Source: Paracoccus litorisediminis (GTDB taxonomy: Bacteria; Pseudomonadota; Alphaproteobacteria; Rhodobacterales; Rhodobacteraceae). Taken from it: a stretch of 64,000 bases of DNA. This document shows positions 10,010-19,232 of the stretch, piece after piece. Location of the stretch: assembly GCF_009711205.1 (NCBI RefSeq), contig NZ_WMIG01000002.1, forward strand, positions 608,223 through 672,222, written 5' to 3'. How positions within the stretch are numbered: the stretch's first letter is position 1; each line of letters begins with the position of its first letter. A program made the position numbers and the translations under genes. The notes under the pieces were generated by a model. The model worked only from the letters and a program-made list of their open reading frames with translations, was not told the DNA's origin and ran no database searches.

Positions 10010-11196
10010 CAGTGACAACCACCCTTGCCCAGACCGATCCCCTTGCCGATGACTGGCGGGCAGGGGGATTCGCGCTTTACGTCCATTGGCCGTTCTGCGC
10101 CTCGAAATGCCCCTATTGCGATTTCAACAGCCATGTCTCGGCGACGATCGACCAAAGCCGCTGGCTGGCAGCTTACCGGGTCGAGCTGGCAAGGCTGGCA
10201 CACGAGGTTCCGGGCCGGGTTCTGAACAGCATCTTCTTTGGTGGTGGCACCCCCAGCCTGATGGCACCCGAAACCGTCGCCGGCGTGATCGAGGCCGCGC
10301 GTCAGCATTGGCCCTTTGCCAATGACATCGAGATTACCCTTGAGGCCAACCCGACCAGCATCGAGATGGGCCGGTTCCGCGCTTATGCCGATGGCGGGGT
10401 CAACCGCGTCTCAATGGGGATGCAGGCCCTGAACGATGATGATCTGCGCCGTCTGGGCCGGATGCATAGCGTGGCCGAGGGGCGTGCCGCCTTTGACATT
10501 GCGCGGGAATGTTTCACGCGTGTCAGCTTTGATCTGATCTATGCGCGGCAGGATCAGGACCGCGCCCATTGGCGGCGCGAGCTGACCGAGGCCCTGTCCA
10601 TGGCCGTCGATCACCTGTCCGCCTACCAACTGACCATCGAGCCGGGCACGGCCTTCGGTGCGCGCCACGCCAAGGGTGGCCTCAAGGGCCTGCCCGACGA
10701 TGACCTGTCCGCCGACATGTATCAGGACACGCAAGAGATCTGCGCCGCCGCCGGGATGCCGACCTATGAGATTTCGAACCACGCCCGGCCCGGTGCCGAA
10801 AGCCGCCACAATCTGGTCTATTGGCGACAGGGCGATTGGGCCGCGATCGGCCCCGGCGCACATGGCCGCCTGACGCTGCCGAATGGCCGCTGGGCGACCG
10901 AGGCACATCGTGCCCCCGGCGCATGGCTGGATGCGGTCGAGAAGCGCGGTAATGGCGACAGCGCCCGCGAGCTGCTGACGCTTTCGGACCGCGCCGTGGA
11001 ATACTTGCTGATGTGCCTGCGCCTCAGCGAAGGGATCGACATCCCCCGCTACCTTGCCCATGGCGCGACGCTGCCGCAGGATCGTCTGGCGGATCTGGTC
11101 GGCCTTGGACTGGTTGAGCAAAGGGGCGACAGGCTGGCTGCGACAGCGGCGGGCCGTCCGGTCCTGAATGGAATCCTGAGGGAGCTGGCGGAATAG
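10006..11196 (+). CDS. hemW: Radical SAM protein HemW (heme chaperone, HemN-like)
   Basis: Radical SAM family protein long annotated as oxygen-independent coproporphyrinogen III oxidase and now regarded as a heme chaperone. The 4Fe-4S motif C-A-S-K-C-P-Y-C-D-F lies near residues 31-40, followed by FFGGGTPSL and the SAM-binding T-L-E-A-N-P-T. The 396-residue length and C-P-Y-C-D-F-N-S-H fit HemW rather than true HemN. The start is GTG at 10006 overlapping the previous stop; GTG 10012 is an alternative. It ends one base before the YbaN-like gene. Confidence 0.9.
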   Translation: MTVTTTLAQTDPLADDWRAGGFALYVHWPFCASKCPYCDFNSHVSATIDQSRWLAAYRVELARLAHEVPGRVLNSIFFGGGTPSLMAPETVAGVIEAARQHWPFANDIEITLEANPTSIEMGRFRAYADGGVNRVSMGMQALNDDDLRRLGRMHSVAEGRAAFDIARECFTRVSFDLIYARQDQDRAHWRRELTEALSMAVDHLSAYQLTIEPGTAFGARHAKGGLKGLPDDDLSADMYQDTQEICAAAGMPTYEISNHARPGAESRHNLVYWRQGDWAAIGPGAHGRLTLPNGRWATEAHRAPGAWLDAVEKRGNGDSARELLTLSDRAVEYLLMCLRLSEGIDIPRYLAHGATLPQDRLADLVGLGLVEQRGDRLAATAAGRPVLNGILRELAE

Positions 11197-11197
11197 G

Positions 11198-11551
11198 ATG
11201 CGTTATCTGTGGCTCGCCCTTGGCTGGCTTTCCCTGACCATCGGGTTGTTGGGGGTGATCCTGCCGGTCATGCCGACCGTGCCCTTCCTGATCGTCGCGG
11301 TCTGGTCCTTCGCCAAATCCTCGCCGCGCCTCAGCGCCCGGATCACCCGGCATCCGACCTTTGGTCCCCAGATCCGGGCTTGGCGCAAGCGCGGTGTCAT
11401 CGGCCGTCCGGCCAAGATCTGGGCGACTTTGGCCATGACCTGTGGTGTTGGCTGGTCGTTGTGGCTGGGGCTGGACCCGCGGCTGATCGCCGGACAGGCG
11501 CTGGTTTGCAGTGCCATCGCGCTGTGGTTGGTCACCCGTCCCGAGGCCTGA
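11198..11551 (+). CDS. YbaN/DUF454-family inner-membrane protein
   Basis: A 117-residue membrane protein with the DUF454 pattern: a first hydrophobic helix containing G-L-L-G-V-I-L-P-V-M-P-T-V-P-F, then a short basic loop with H-P-T-F-G-P-Q-I-R-A-W, then two C-terminal hydrophobic segments. The role of the family is not established. It follows hemW after one base and probably shares its transcript. Confidence 0.88.
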   Translation: MRYLWLALGWLSLTIGLLGVILPVMPTVPFLIVAVWSFAKSSPRLSARITRHPTFGPQIRAWRKRGVIGRPAKIWATLAMTCGVGWSLWLGLDPRLIAGQALVCSAIALWLVTRPEA

Positions 11552-11659
11552 CCCTAGCCCAAGGATTACAACCTTTTGCCCACTTGCTTGCGCCCGAACG
11601 CGGCGCAAACTGCGCTCACTGAGGCCGGTCATGGCCCAGGGTCTATCGGGAGGGAGACC

Positions 11660-12244
11660 ATGAGCGACACTTCCGGGGTAAAGATCCACCCCGCCGTTGA
11701 TAACGGCATCAAACCGGCCAAAGCCGGTTTTTCGGGCGGCGAACTTCACTGCAAATGCGCAACCAACCCGGTGCGCGTCGCGGTCAAGTCCCAGACCGCC
11801 CATAACCACGTCTGTGGCTGCACCAAATGCTGGAAGCCCGATGGCGCGGTCTTCTCGCAGATCGCCGTGGTCGGACGCGATTCGGTCGAGGTGCTCAGCG
11901 GCGCCGAGAAGCTTGAAGTCGTGAACCCCGACGCGCCGATCCAGCGCTTTCGCTGCAAGGATTGTGGCGTCCACATGTATGGCCGCATCGAAAATACCGG
12001 GCACCCGTTCTATGGTCTGGATTTCGTCCATACCGAGCTTTCGGATCAGGACGGCTGGTCGGCCCCGGAATTCGCGGCCTTCGTTAGCTCGATCATCGAA
12101 TCGGGCGTCGATCCCAGCCGCATGGCCGGCATCCGCGCCCGGCTCAAGGAATTGGGGCTGGAGCCCTATGATGCGCTGTCGCCGCCGCTGATGGATGCGA
12201 TCGCGACCCATATCGCCAAAAAATCTGGTGCGCTCCCGGCTTGA
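11660..12244 (+). CDS. gfa: Glutathione-dependent formaldehyde-activating enzyme Gfa
   Basis: Promotes condensation of formaldehyde with glutathione to S-hydroxymethylglutathione, the substrate of FlhA. The frame opens at 11576, but the ATG at 11660, preceded by GGGAGAC, gives the expected 194-residue protein. Zinc-binding cysteine clusters are visible: H-C-K-C near residues 31-34, C-G-C-T-K-C near 52-57 and C-K-D-C near 98-101. It lies directly upstream of flhA, the same order as in P. denitrificans. Confidence 0.95.
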   Translation: MSDTSGVKIHPAVDNGIKPAKAGFSGGELHCKCATNPVRVAVKSQTAHNHVCGCTKCWKPDGAVFSQIAVVGRDSVEVLSGAEKLEVVNPDAPIQRFRCKDCGVHMYGRIENTGHPFYGLDFVHTELSDQDGWSAPEFAAFVSSIIESGVDPSRMAGIRARLKELGLEPYDALSPPLMDAIATHIAKKSGALPA

Positions 12245-12268
12245 CGACGGCTGTTTCAAAGGCAAGCA

Positions 12269-12291
12269 GGGGGTCGGTCATACCGGCCCCC
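12269..12291 (+). terminator. Hairpin after gfa
   Basis: GGGGGTCGG and CCGGCCCCC pair (one G-T wobble) around a five-base loop 24 bases after gfa. No T run follows. It could limit read-through or protect the 3' end of the gfa message. The rest of the 131-base gap to flhA shows no motif I recognise. Confidence 0.5.
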
Positions 12292-12375
12292 GATGCCGTC
12301 GCAGCACAAGCAGCCGGGGTCGCACGGTGACCGACATTCAGCAGGCCACCAGGCCGACTCGGAAGGAGAATCAAG

Positions 12376-13506
<1,131 letters not shown>

Positions 13507-13531
13507 TCGTAAACGGCTGCTTAGTTAAAAG

Positions 13532-13559
13532 GACGGCGGGGCCGCTAGGTCCCGCCGTC
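13532..13559 (+). terminator. GC-rich hairpin after flhA
   Basis: GACGGCGGG and CCCGCCGTC form a perfect 9-bp stem around a ten-base loop, 25 bases after the flhA stop. There is no T tract, so termination strength is uncertain. Confidence 0.6.
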
Positions 13560-13586
13560 GCCATGAGGAACAGAAGGAGCAGGCCG

Positions 13587-14225
13587 ATGCGTCACCAGTG
13601 GCTGAACGACGACGACGACGATGATGACGACGACGATCGCCCGCAGAAAGGCGACAAGGACGAAGGTCTGGGCCTGCCCGAGGGCGACAAGATCGGCAAG
13701 CTGTACTTCAAATCGCGTACGGTGATTGTCGCCGGGCCGATCAATGACAAGTTGGCGCAGCGCACCGTCGCCCATCTTCTGGCTTTGGCCGAGGACAGCG
13801 ACGCGCCGATCAACATGCTGATCTCATCGCCCGGCGGGCATGTGGAATCGGGCGACATGATCCATGATGTGATCAAGTTCATCCGCCCGACCGTGCGCAC
13901 CATCGGCTCGGGTTGGGTGGCTTCGGCTGGCGCGCTGATCTTCGTCGCGGCGAAGAAGGAAAACCGCTACTGCCTGCCCAATACGCGCTTCCTGATCCAC
14001 CAGCCCTCGGGCGGGATCGGCGGGACGTCCACGGACATGATGATCCAGGCCGAGCAGGTGCGCCTGATGCGCGACCGCCTGAACCAGATCTTTGCCGAGG
14101 CGACCGGCCAGACGATCGAGCGGATCGAAAAGGACACCCAGCGCGACTTCTGGCTGAACACGCAAGAGGCGCTGGATTACGGCCTGCTGGGCAAGATCAT
14201 CCGCACCGTGGATGAGCTGAAATAA
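13587..14225 (+). CDS. Clp-type serine protease (ClpP family) with poly-aspartate N terminus
   Basis: ClpP-family proteolytic subunit, probably working with a Clp ATPase. The ATG at 13587 follows AGAAGGAG; upstream in-frame starts lack a ribosome site. Residues 8-17 are ten consecutive Asp, followed by a charged linker, in place of the usual ClpP propeptide. The catalytic triad is present: Ser113 in G-W-V-A-S-A-G, His138 in F-L-I-H-Q-P and Asp187 in D-T-Q-R-D. The protein has 212 residues. It differs from housekeeping ClpP (A-S-M-G) in the serine motif, and no clpX neighbour is present. Its place between flhA and the C1 genes is unexplained. Confidence 0.88.
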   Translation: MRHQWLNDDDDDDDDDDRPQKGDKDEGLGLPEGDKIGKLYFKSRTVIVAGPINDKLAQRTVAHLLALAEDSDAPINMLISSPGGHVESGDMIHDVIKFIRPTVRTIGSGWVASAGALIFVAAKKENRYCLPNTRFLIHQPSGGIGGTSTDMMIQAEQVRLMRDRLNQIFAEATGQTIERIEKDTQRDFWLNTQEALDYGLLGKIIRTVDELK

Positions 14226-14232
14226 GATTTGG

Positions 14233-14260
14233 CGGGACGGGCTGTAGGGTCCGTCCCGCG
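14233..14260. terminator. Terminator hairpin between clpP-like gene and outer-membrane gene
   Basis: GCGGGACGG and CCGTCCCGC form a 9-bp stem in the 42-base gap between two convergent genes. No clear T run is present. Its location fits a shared terminator. Confidence 0.65.
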
Positions 14261-14267
14261 AAGCCAT

Positions 14268-15425
14268 TCAGTCCATGTCTCGGCCCCATGCATGGCCGAA
14301 CTGGATGTAGAAGATCGATTCCTCCGGCCCCTTGGCCAGATCCAGCCCGACATCCAGCCCGATTTTGCGGGCCAGCTTGTAGCGGACACCCGCGCCATAG
14401 GCCCAGATGTCACCCTCGGCATCGTAAAGCTTGGTGTGCGACACGAAGCTTTCGCCATAACCGCCAAACACGACGCCCGCCCAACGCGGGGTGAATTGCC
14501 GCCGCAGCTCGACCTCGGTGCTATAGGCCGCATCGCCCGAATAGCGACCGGATTGCACACCGCGCAGGTCGACCGATGGCAGGGTGAAGAACGGGTTGTC
14601 GCCGTTGGTCCATTTGTATTTCGACAGGATGCCAAGACTCCAATCCTCGCCGAAGGGCGTGAAGCTGGCCAAAGCGCCCTGACCGACCCTGAAATCCGCA
14701 TCACTGCCAAAGGCGTCGTCATAGAAATCCAGCCTCAGCACGCCATTGATGCCATCCGTCGGCGAAAGCGGATTGTTGCGGGTGTCGTAATGCAGCGACG
14801 CGCCAAGGGCGATATATTGCTTGGAATCGAACAGGTTGTTGATCTGATCGCGCACACGCGATGCGACGGGCCCCAGATCCGCGTCCTCGCCCAGCGACAC
14901 GTCGGTCTGGCGATAGATCAGCCGCGGTCCGGTCCAGAAATCGGATTCACCCAGCCGCATTCGCATATTGGCGAAGCCGGCAAGGTTCTTGTTGTGATAG
15001 TCGACCGATTGGTCCAACCCGAAGGGAAAGATCGGCATGGTCATGTCGGCCGCCCCGAACCCGTATTTATAGCGGACGCTGCCATCCCGCATGTTGCCGC
15101 TGCGCAGGATGCCCCCGGCGGTAGAACCGTTCCCGGTCTTGGCGATGCCGATCATGGTGCGCGGCGGCTGGTCTCCGGGATGTTCGGGGGTGCGGACGAA
15201 CTGACCGATGATCCCGAAGCCGCCATCCACGGCAGGTTCGGTGATGATGACGGGGACTGGGATAAAGCCGCCCCGCGCCAGAAAGGCCGAGGCGTCGATA
15301 TAGTTGTCCTCGGGGTCGACGAAAATATTGAAGTCGAAACCCTTTGCCGGTCCGGTCGCTATAGTGGCGAAGCCTAGGGCGGCGCCGAACAGGGCAAAGG
15401 AAATAGATCTGCGTCTTGCGGACAT
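14268..15425 (-). CDS. Outer-membrane beta-barrel protein, surface antigen D15 (BamA C-terminal)-like
   Basis: A 385-residue exported protein with an N-terminal hydrophobic signal (about residues 8-28, ending near G-P-A-K-G-F-D). The rest has alternating beta-strand patterns typical of a 16-strand barrel. S-L-H-Y-D-T-R-N-N-P-L-S-P-T-D-G and V-F-G-G-Y-G and Y-G-A-G-V-R-Y are like the Omp85/D15 C-terminal barrel. POTRA domains are absent because the N-terminal part is too short. The function is unknown. It is convergent with the clpP-like gene and divergent from fghA. Confidence 0.75.
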   Translation of the reverse strand: MSARRRSISFALFGAALGFATIATGPAKGFDFNIFVDPEDNYIDASAFLARGGFIPVPVIITEPAVDGGFGIIGQFVRTPEHPGDQPPRTMIGIAKTGNGSTAGGILRSGNMRDGSVRYKYGFGAADMTMPIFPFGLDQSVDYHNKNLAGFANMRMRLGESDFWTGPRLIYRQTDVSLGEDADLGPVASRVRDQINNLFDSKQYIALGASLHYDTRNNPLSPTDGINGVLRLDFYDDAFGSDADFRVGQGALASFTPFGEDWSLGILSKYKWTNGDNPFFTLPSVDLRGVQSGRYSGDAAYSTEVELRRQFTPRWAGVVFGGYGESFVSHTKLYDAEGDIWAYGAGVRYKLARKIGLDVGLDLAKGPEESIFYIQFGHAWGRDMD

Positions 15426-15636
15426 AAAATGTTCCTTATCGCCGATACTTCCGGGACATTAGCACGATTCGTCTAAGCTTCTTTCCGGCCTTGGCCATTC
15501 TTGGTTGCGCGTGGCGCTGCTGCCACTTGGCGCGGATACCGCCAATTTGGTGCAGATCCGGTGATTAACGGTTGCTCCGAAGCCCGGCTTGATTTCGATT
15601 GGCCGCAGCATTCGATCTGCCCGAGGGAATAGACAG

Positions 15637-16470
15637 ATGAAATTCGACACCGTTTCTGAAAACCGCAGTTTCGGCGGCACGCAGGGCGTCTATCGTCACA
15701 AATCCGAGGCCACCGGCACCGAGATGACCTTCGCGGTCTATCTTCCCCCGGCGGCCGAATACGGCAAGGTCCCGGTCCTGTGGTATCTGTCGGGCCTGAC
15801 CTGCACCCATGAAAACGCGATGACCAAGGCCGGGGCGCAGGAATGGGCCGCTGAATTCGGTATCGCGCTGATCTTTCCCGACACCTCGCCGCGCGGCGAA
15901 GGAGTCGCCAATGATGAGGCCTATGATCTGGGGCAGGGCGCAGGCTTCTATGTCGATGCCACGCAGAAGCCGTGGGCGCCGCATTTCAAGATGTGGCACT
16001 ACATCACCCATGAACTGCCCGAACTGGTCTTCTCCAATTTTCCGCTGGACCGCGATGCGCAGGGCATCACCGGCCATTCGATGGGCGGCCATGGCGCGCT
16101 GACCATCGCGATGACCTTCCCCGAGCGCTACAAGTCGGTCTCGGCCTTTGCGCCGATCGCCAATCCGACCGAATCCGATTGGGGCCGCAAGCAGTTCACC
16201 GCCTATCTGGGCGAGGACCGTGCTGCGTGGGCACCCCATGACGCGACTCTTCTGATGCGCGAACGCGGCTTCCCCCGCGAGATCCTGATCGATCAGGGTT
16301 CCAGCGACCAGTTCCTGAACCTGCTCAAGCCCGAATCCCTGGCCCATGCCATGGCCGAGCGTCGCCAACCCGGCGAGTTCCGCATGCAGCAGGGCTATGA
16401 CCACAGCTACTTCTTTGTGCAAACCTTCATGGCCGATCACATCCGCTGGCATGCCGAAAGGCTTGCCTGA
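15637..16470 (+). CDS. fghA: S-formylglutathione hydrolase
   Basis: Serine esterase that hydrolyses S-formylglutathione to formate and glutathione, completing the Gfa-FlhA-FghA route. The ATG at 15637 follows GAGGGA; the open frame from 15589 has no better start. Its 277 residues have an alpha/beta-hydrolase fold. The nucleophile elbow is G-H-S-M-G-G-H-G with Ser148, the acid is in S-S-D-Q-F and the histidine in Y-D-H-S-Y-F-F. The oxyanion region L-S-G-L-T-C-T-H-E-N is conserved. It lies just upstream of xoxF. Confidence 0.96.
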   Translation: MKFDTVSENRSFGGTQGVYRHKSEATGTEMTFAVYLPPAAEYGKVPVLWYLSGLTCTHENAMTKAGAQEWAAEFGIALIFPDTSPRGEGVANDEAYDLGQGAGFYVDATQKPWAPHFKMWHYITHELPELVFSNFPLDRDAQGITGHSMGGHGALTIAMTFPERYKSVSAFAPIANPTESDWGRKQFTAYLGEDRAAWAPHDATLLMRERGFPREILIDQGSSDQFLNLLKPESLAHAMAERRQPGEFRMQQGYDHSYFFVQTFMADHIRWHAERLA

Positions 16471-16482
16471 TCGCATGGGCGC

Positions 16483-16510
16483 TTTCCCCCTGCGCCATGC
16501 AGGGGGAATT
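16483..16510 (+). terminator. Terminator hairpin after fghA
   Basis: TTTCCCCCTGC pairs with GCAGGGGGAA around a five-base loop, 13 bases after the fghA stop, followed by TTCC. It separates fghA from the xoxF promoter region. I see no motif I can name between this hairpin and the xoxF start. Confidence 0.7.
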
Positions 16511-16658
16511 CCTATTGGATTTGCCGTTTTTCCCTAAGACTTTGGTGTTACGGTCCTGTCGGCTTCGTTGACGTAAAGACAAGCGGGCACGAACACTTAC
16601 CCTCGGATGGCCACCCCGCGAGGAGGAGTCGCGCTGGCCAGCAAGCGGAGGGATAATC

Positions 16659-18461
16659 ATGAAAAGACTGCTGAAGGGCGCCACGTTGGCGCTGCTGTTG
16701 TCCGGCTCGTCTGCGCTGGCCAATGACAGCGTCATGGCAGAAATCGCGAAACCCCAGCAATGGGCGATCCAGACCGGCGACTATGCCAATACCCGCTATT
16801 CGACGCTCGACAAGATCAACAAGGACAACGTCAAGGACCTGCGGGTGTCCTGGACGTTCTCGACCGGCGTGCTGCGTGGCCATGAAGGCTCGCCGCTGGT
16901 CATCGGGGATGTGATGTTCGTCCACACCCCGTTCCCGAACAACGTCTTTGCACTGGACCTGAACGATAACGGCAAGATCCTGTGGCGCTATGAACCCCAA
17001 CAGGATCCGAACGTCATCGCGGTCATGTGCTGCGACACCGTGAACCGCGGCCTTGCCTATGCGGATGGCATGATCCTGCTGCATCAGGCCGACACCACGC
17101 TGGTGGCGCTGGACAGCAAGACCGGTGAGGTCAAATGGTCGGTCAAGACGGGCGACCCGGCGATCGGCGAAACCAACACCGCGACCGTGTTGCCGGTCAA
17201 GGACAAGGTCATCGTCGGCGTCTCGGGTGGTGAATACGGCGTACGTGGCCGCGTGACCGCCTATAGCCTGGCCGATGGCAAGGAACTCTGGAAAGCCTAT
17301 TCGACCGGCCCGGATGCCGAAATGCTCGTCGATCCGGAAAAAACCACCGTTCTGGGCAAGCCGATCGGCGCCGACAGCTCGCTGAAAAGCTGGGAAGGCG
17401 ATCAGTGGAAGATCGGCGGCGGCACGACCTGGGGTTGGTATTCCTATGACCCCGAGCTGAACCTGGTCTATTACGGCACCGGCAACCCCTCGACCTGGAA
17501 CCCGGCGCAGCGTCCGGGCGACAACAAATGGTCGATGACCATCATGGCCCGCGACGCGGATACCGGGGTGGCCAAGTGGTTCTACCAGATGACGCCTCAT
17601 GACGAATGGGACTTCGACGGGATCAACGAGATGATCCTGACCAACCAGACCCGCGACGGGAAGGAACGCAAGCTTCTGACCCACTTCGACCGGAACGGCC
17701 TTGGCTATACGCTGGACCGCGAAACCGGCGAGCTGCTGGTGGCCGAGAAATACGATCCGGCGGTGAACTGGACCACTGGCGTCGACATGGACCCGAACTC
17801 GGAAACCTTCGGCCGTCCGGCCGTGGTCGCGCAGTATTCGACCGAACAGAACGGCGAGGACGTGAACTCGACCGGCATCTGCCCGGCGGCGCTTGGGACC
17901 AAGGACCAGCAGCCGGCGGCGTTCTCGCCCAAGACCAACCTGTTCTACGTGCCGACCAACCACGTCTGCATGGACTATGAGCCGTTCCGCGTAGCTTACA
18001 CCGCCGGTCAGCCATATGTCGGTGCGACGCTCTCGATGTTCCCCGCGCCGAACAGCCATGGCGGTATGGGCAACTTTATCGCCTGGGACAACACCAAGGG
18101 CGAGATCAAGTGGTCGCTGCCGGAACAGTTCTCGGTCTGGTCGGGTGCGCTGGCGACTGCGGGTGACGTGGTCTTCTACGGCACGCTGGAAGGCTACCTG
18201 AAGGCCGTGGACGCCGAGACGGGCAAGGAACTTTACAAGTTCAAGACCCCGTCGGGCATCATCGGCAACGTCATGACCTATGAGCATGGCGGCAAGCAGT
18301 ACATCGCCATCCTGTCCGGTGTCGGTGGCTGGGCGGGCATCGGTCTGGCCGCTGGCCTGACCAACCCGAACGAAGGTCTGGGTGCCGTGGGCGGTTATGC
18401 GGCGCTGTCGCAATATACCGAACTGGGCGGCCAGCTGACCGTGTTCGAGCTGCCCGGCTGA
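16659..18461 (+). CDS. xoxF: Lanthanide-type PQQ-dependent methanol dehydrogenase XoxF
   Basis: Periplasmic quinoprotein that oxidises methanol (and often formaldehyde), passing electrons to XoxG. Its 600 residues have a signal peptide ending near S-A-L-A-N-D. The vicinal disulfide pair is Cys124-Cys125 (V-M-C-C-D). The eight-bladed W-motif propeller includes repeats such as D-S-K-T-G-E-V-K-W. The active site is H-D-E-W-D-F-D-G: Asp318 is the catalytic base, and the extra Asp320 marks lanthanide-dependent XoxF, where calcium MxaF enzymes have Ala. No mxaI-like small subunit is nearby. The ATG follows GGAGGGATAATC. xoxG and xoxJ are downstream. Confidence 0.97.
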   Translation: MKRLLKGATLALLLSGSSALANDSVMAEIAKPQQWAIQTGDYANTRYSTLDKINKDNVKDLRVSWTFSTGVLRGHEGSPLVIGDVMFVHTPFPNNVFALDLNDNGKILWRYEPQQDPNVIAVMCCDTVNRGLAYADGMILLHQADTTLVALDSKTGEVKWSVKTGDPAIGETNTATVLPVKDKVIVGVSGGEYGVRGRVTAYSLADGKELWKAYSTGPDAEMLVDPEKTTVLGKPIGADSSLKSWEGDQWKIGGGTTWGWYSYDPELNLVYYGTGNPSTWNPAQRPGDNKWSMTIMARDADTGVAKWFYQMTPHDEWDFDGINEMILTNQTRDGKERKLLTHFDRNGLGYTLDRETGELLVAEKYDPAVNWTTGVDMDPNSETFGRPAVVAQYSTEQNGEDVNSTGICPAALGTKDQQPAAFSPKTNLFYVPTNHVCMDYEPFRVAYTAGQPYVGATLSMFPAPNSHGGMGNFIAWDNTKGEIKWSLPEQFSVWSGALATAGDVVFYGTLEGYLKAVDAETGKELYKFKTPSGIIGNVMTYEHGGKQYIAILSGVGGWAGIGLAAGLTNPNEGLGAVGGYAALSQYTELGGQLTVFELPG

Positions 18462-18502
18462 CCTCATACTTTGGTGCCGAATAACAAACTGTGACTCGAA
18501 AA

Positions 18503-18534
18503 GGGCCGCTCCAAGGATAACCTTGGGGCGGCCC
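18503..18534 (+). terminator. Long hairpin between xoxF and xoxG
   Basis: GGGCCGCTCCAAGG and CCTTGGGGCGGCCC form a near-perfect 14-bp stem with an ATAA loop in the 108-base gap after xoxF. There is no T run. It may be a partial terminator or 3' stabiliser setting xoxF above xoxG. Confidence 0.7.
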
Positions 18535-18569
18535 CGTCCTGTTCAGGGACGGAGTAGGGAGGAATATTC

Positions 18570-19232
18570 ATGATCAACAGGACGACCGCCAGACTGATGG
18601 CGATCTGTGTCGCATGTGCGACGACCGCCATGGCCCAGACGGCCGTTGCGCAGGACAACACGACTCCTCCGGCGCAGGCCGGAGCAGGGGCGGCAGCTGC
18701 CACTTCGGGCGAAGCGCCCGCAGCCGCGCCCGCTCAGCCAGCGCCCGCGGCCCCCGCCGCAGCCGGCGGCAAGCTGGTGCTGCAGAACGGTCAGGACATG
18801 ACGCCCGACCATATGGAAAACGGCCGCTGGTACACCGCCGAGGACATCCCGACCTTCAAGATCGCCGAGGATGGCACGATCGACTATGCCACCTTCTCGG
18901 GCTATCGGCGCTATTCGGCGGAATGCCATGTCTGCCATGGCCCGGACGGCGAAGGCTCGACCTACGCCCCGGCGCTGAAGAACTCGGTGCAGACACTGGA
19001 TTATTACAAGTTTCAGGAAATCGTCGCCTCGGGCAAGCAGGACGTGAACACGTCGGCCAACCTGGTGATGCCGGCATTCGGCACCAACAAGAACGTCTGG
19101 TGCTATATCGACGATATCTATGTCTATCTTCTGGCACGCGGCGTGGGCGATCTGCCGCGCGGCCGCCCGGCCAAGAAGGAAGCCAAGTCGGACGATTTCA
19201 CAGCGCAGGAAAACTCCTGCATGGAAGGATGA
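18570..19232 (+). CDS. xoxG: Cytochrome c553i / XoxG, electron acceptor of XoxF
   Basis: Periplasmic class I c-type cytochrome that takes electrons from XoxF. Its 220 residues have a signal peptide ending near A-V-A-Q-D, then an Ala/Pro-rich linker of about 40 residues. The single heme site is C-H-V-C-H at 119-123, and a likely axial Met is in V-M-P-A-F-G. The homologue in P. denitrificans, next to xoxF, is cytochrome c553i (cycB). It starts at ATG 18570 after GGGAGG and overlaps xoxJ. Confidence 0.93.
   Translation: MINRTTARLMAICVACATTAMAQTAVAQDNTTPPAQAGAGAAAATSGEAPAAAPAQPAPAAPAAAGGKLVLQNGQDMTPDHMENGRWYTAEDIPTFKIAEDGTIDYATFSGYRRYSAECHVCHGPDGEGSTYAPALKNSVQTLDYYKFQEIVASGKQDVNTSANLVMPAFGTNKNVWCYIDDIYVYLLARGVGDLPRGRPAKKEAKSDDFTAQENSCMEG

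Noticed and set aside
10508..10526. TGTTTCACGCGTGTCA looked like a third parS site
   Set aside because: It departs from the palindrome in the centre and right half, and lies inside the hemW coding sequence.
13608..13637. GAC/GAT repeat tract as a microsatellite or CRISPR-like repeat
   Set aside because: It is a coding run for ten Asp after a good ribosome-binding site. No spaced repeats exist.
16659..18461. Calling the methanol dehydrogenase MxaF
   Set aside because: It has the extra Asp of XoxF (D-E-W-D-F-D) and lies with xoxG/xoxJ; no mxaI small subunit is found nearby.
16548..18467. Long minus-strand open frame opposite xoxF (and similar ones opposite clpB and pgm/msrP)
   Set aside because: High G+C makes antisense frames open by chance. 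They have no recognisable motifs, while the plus strands encode clear conserved proteins.
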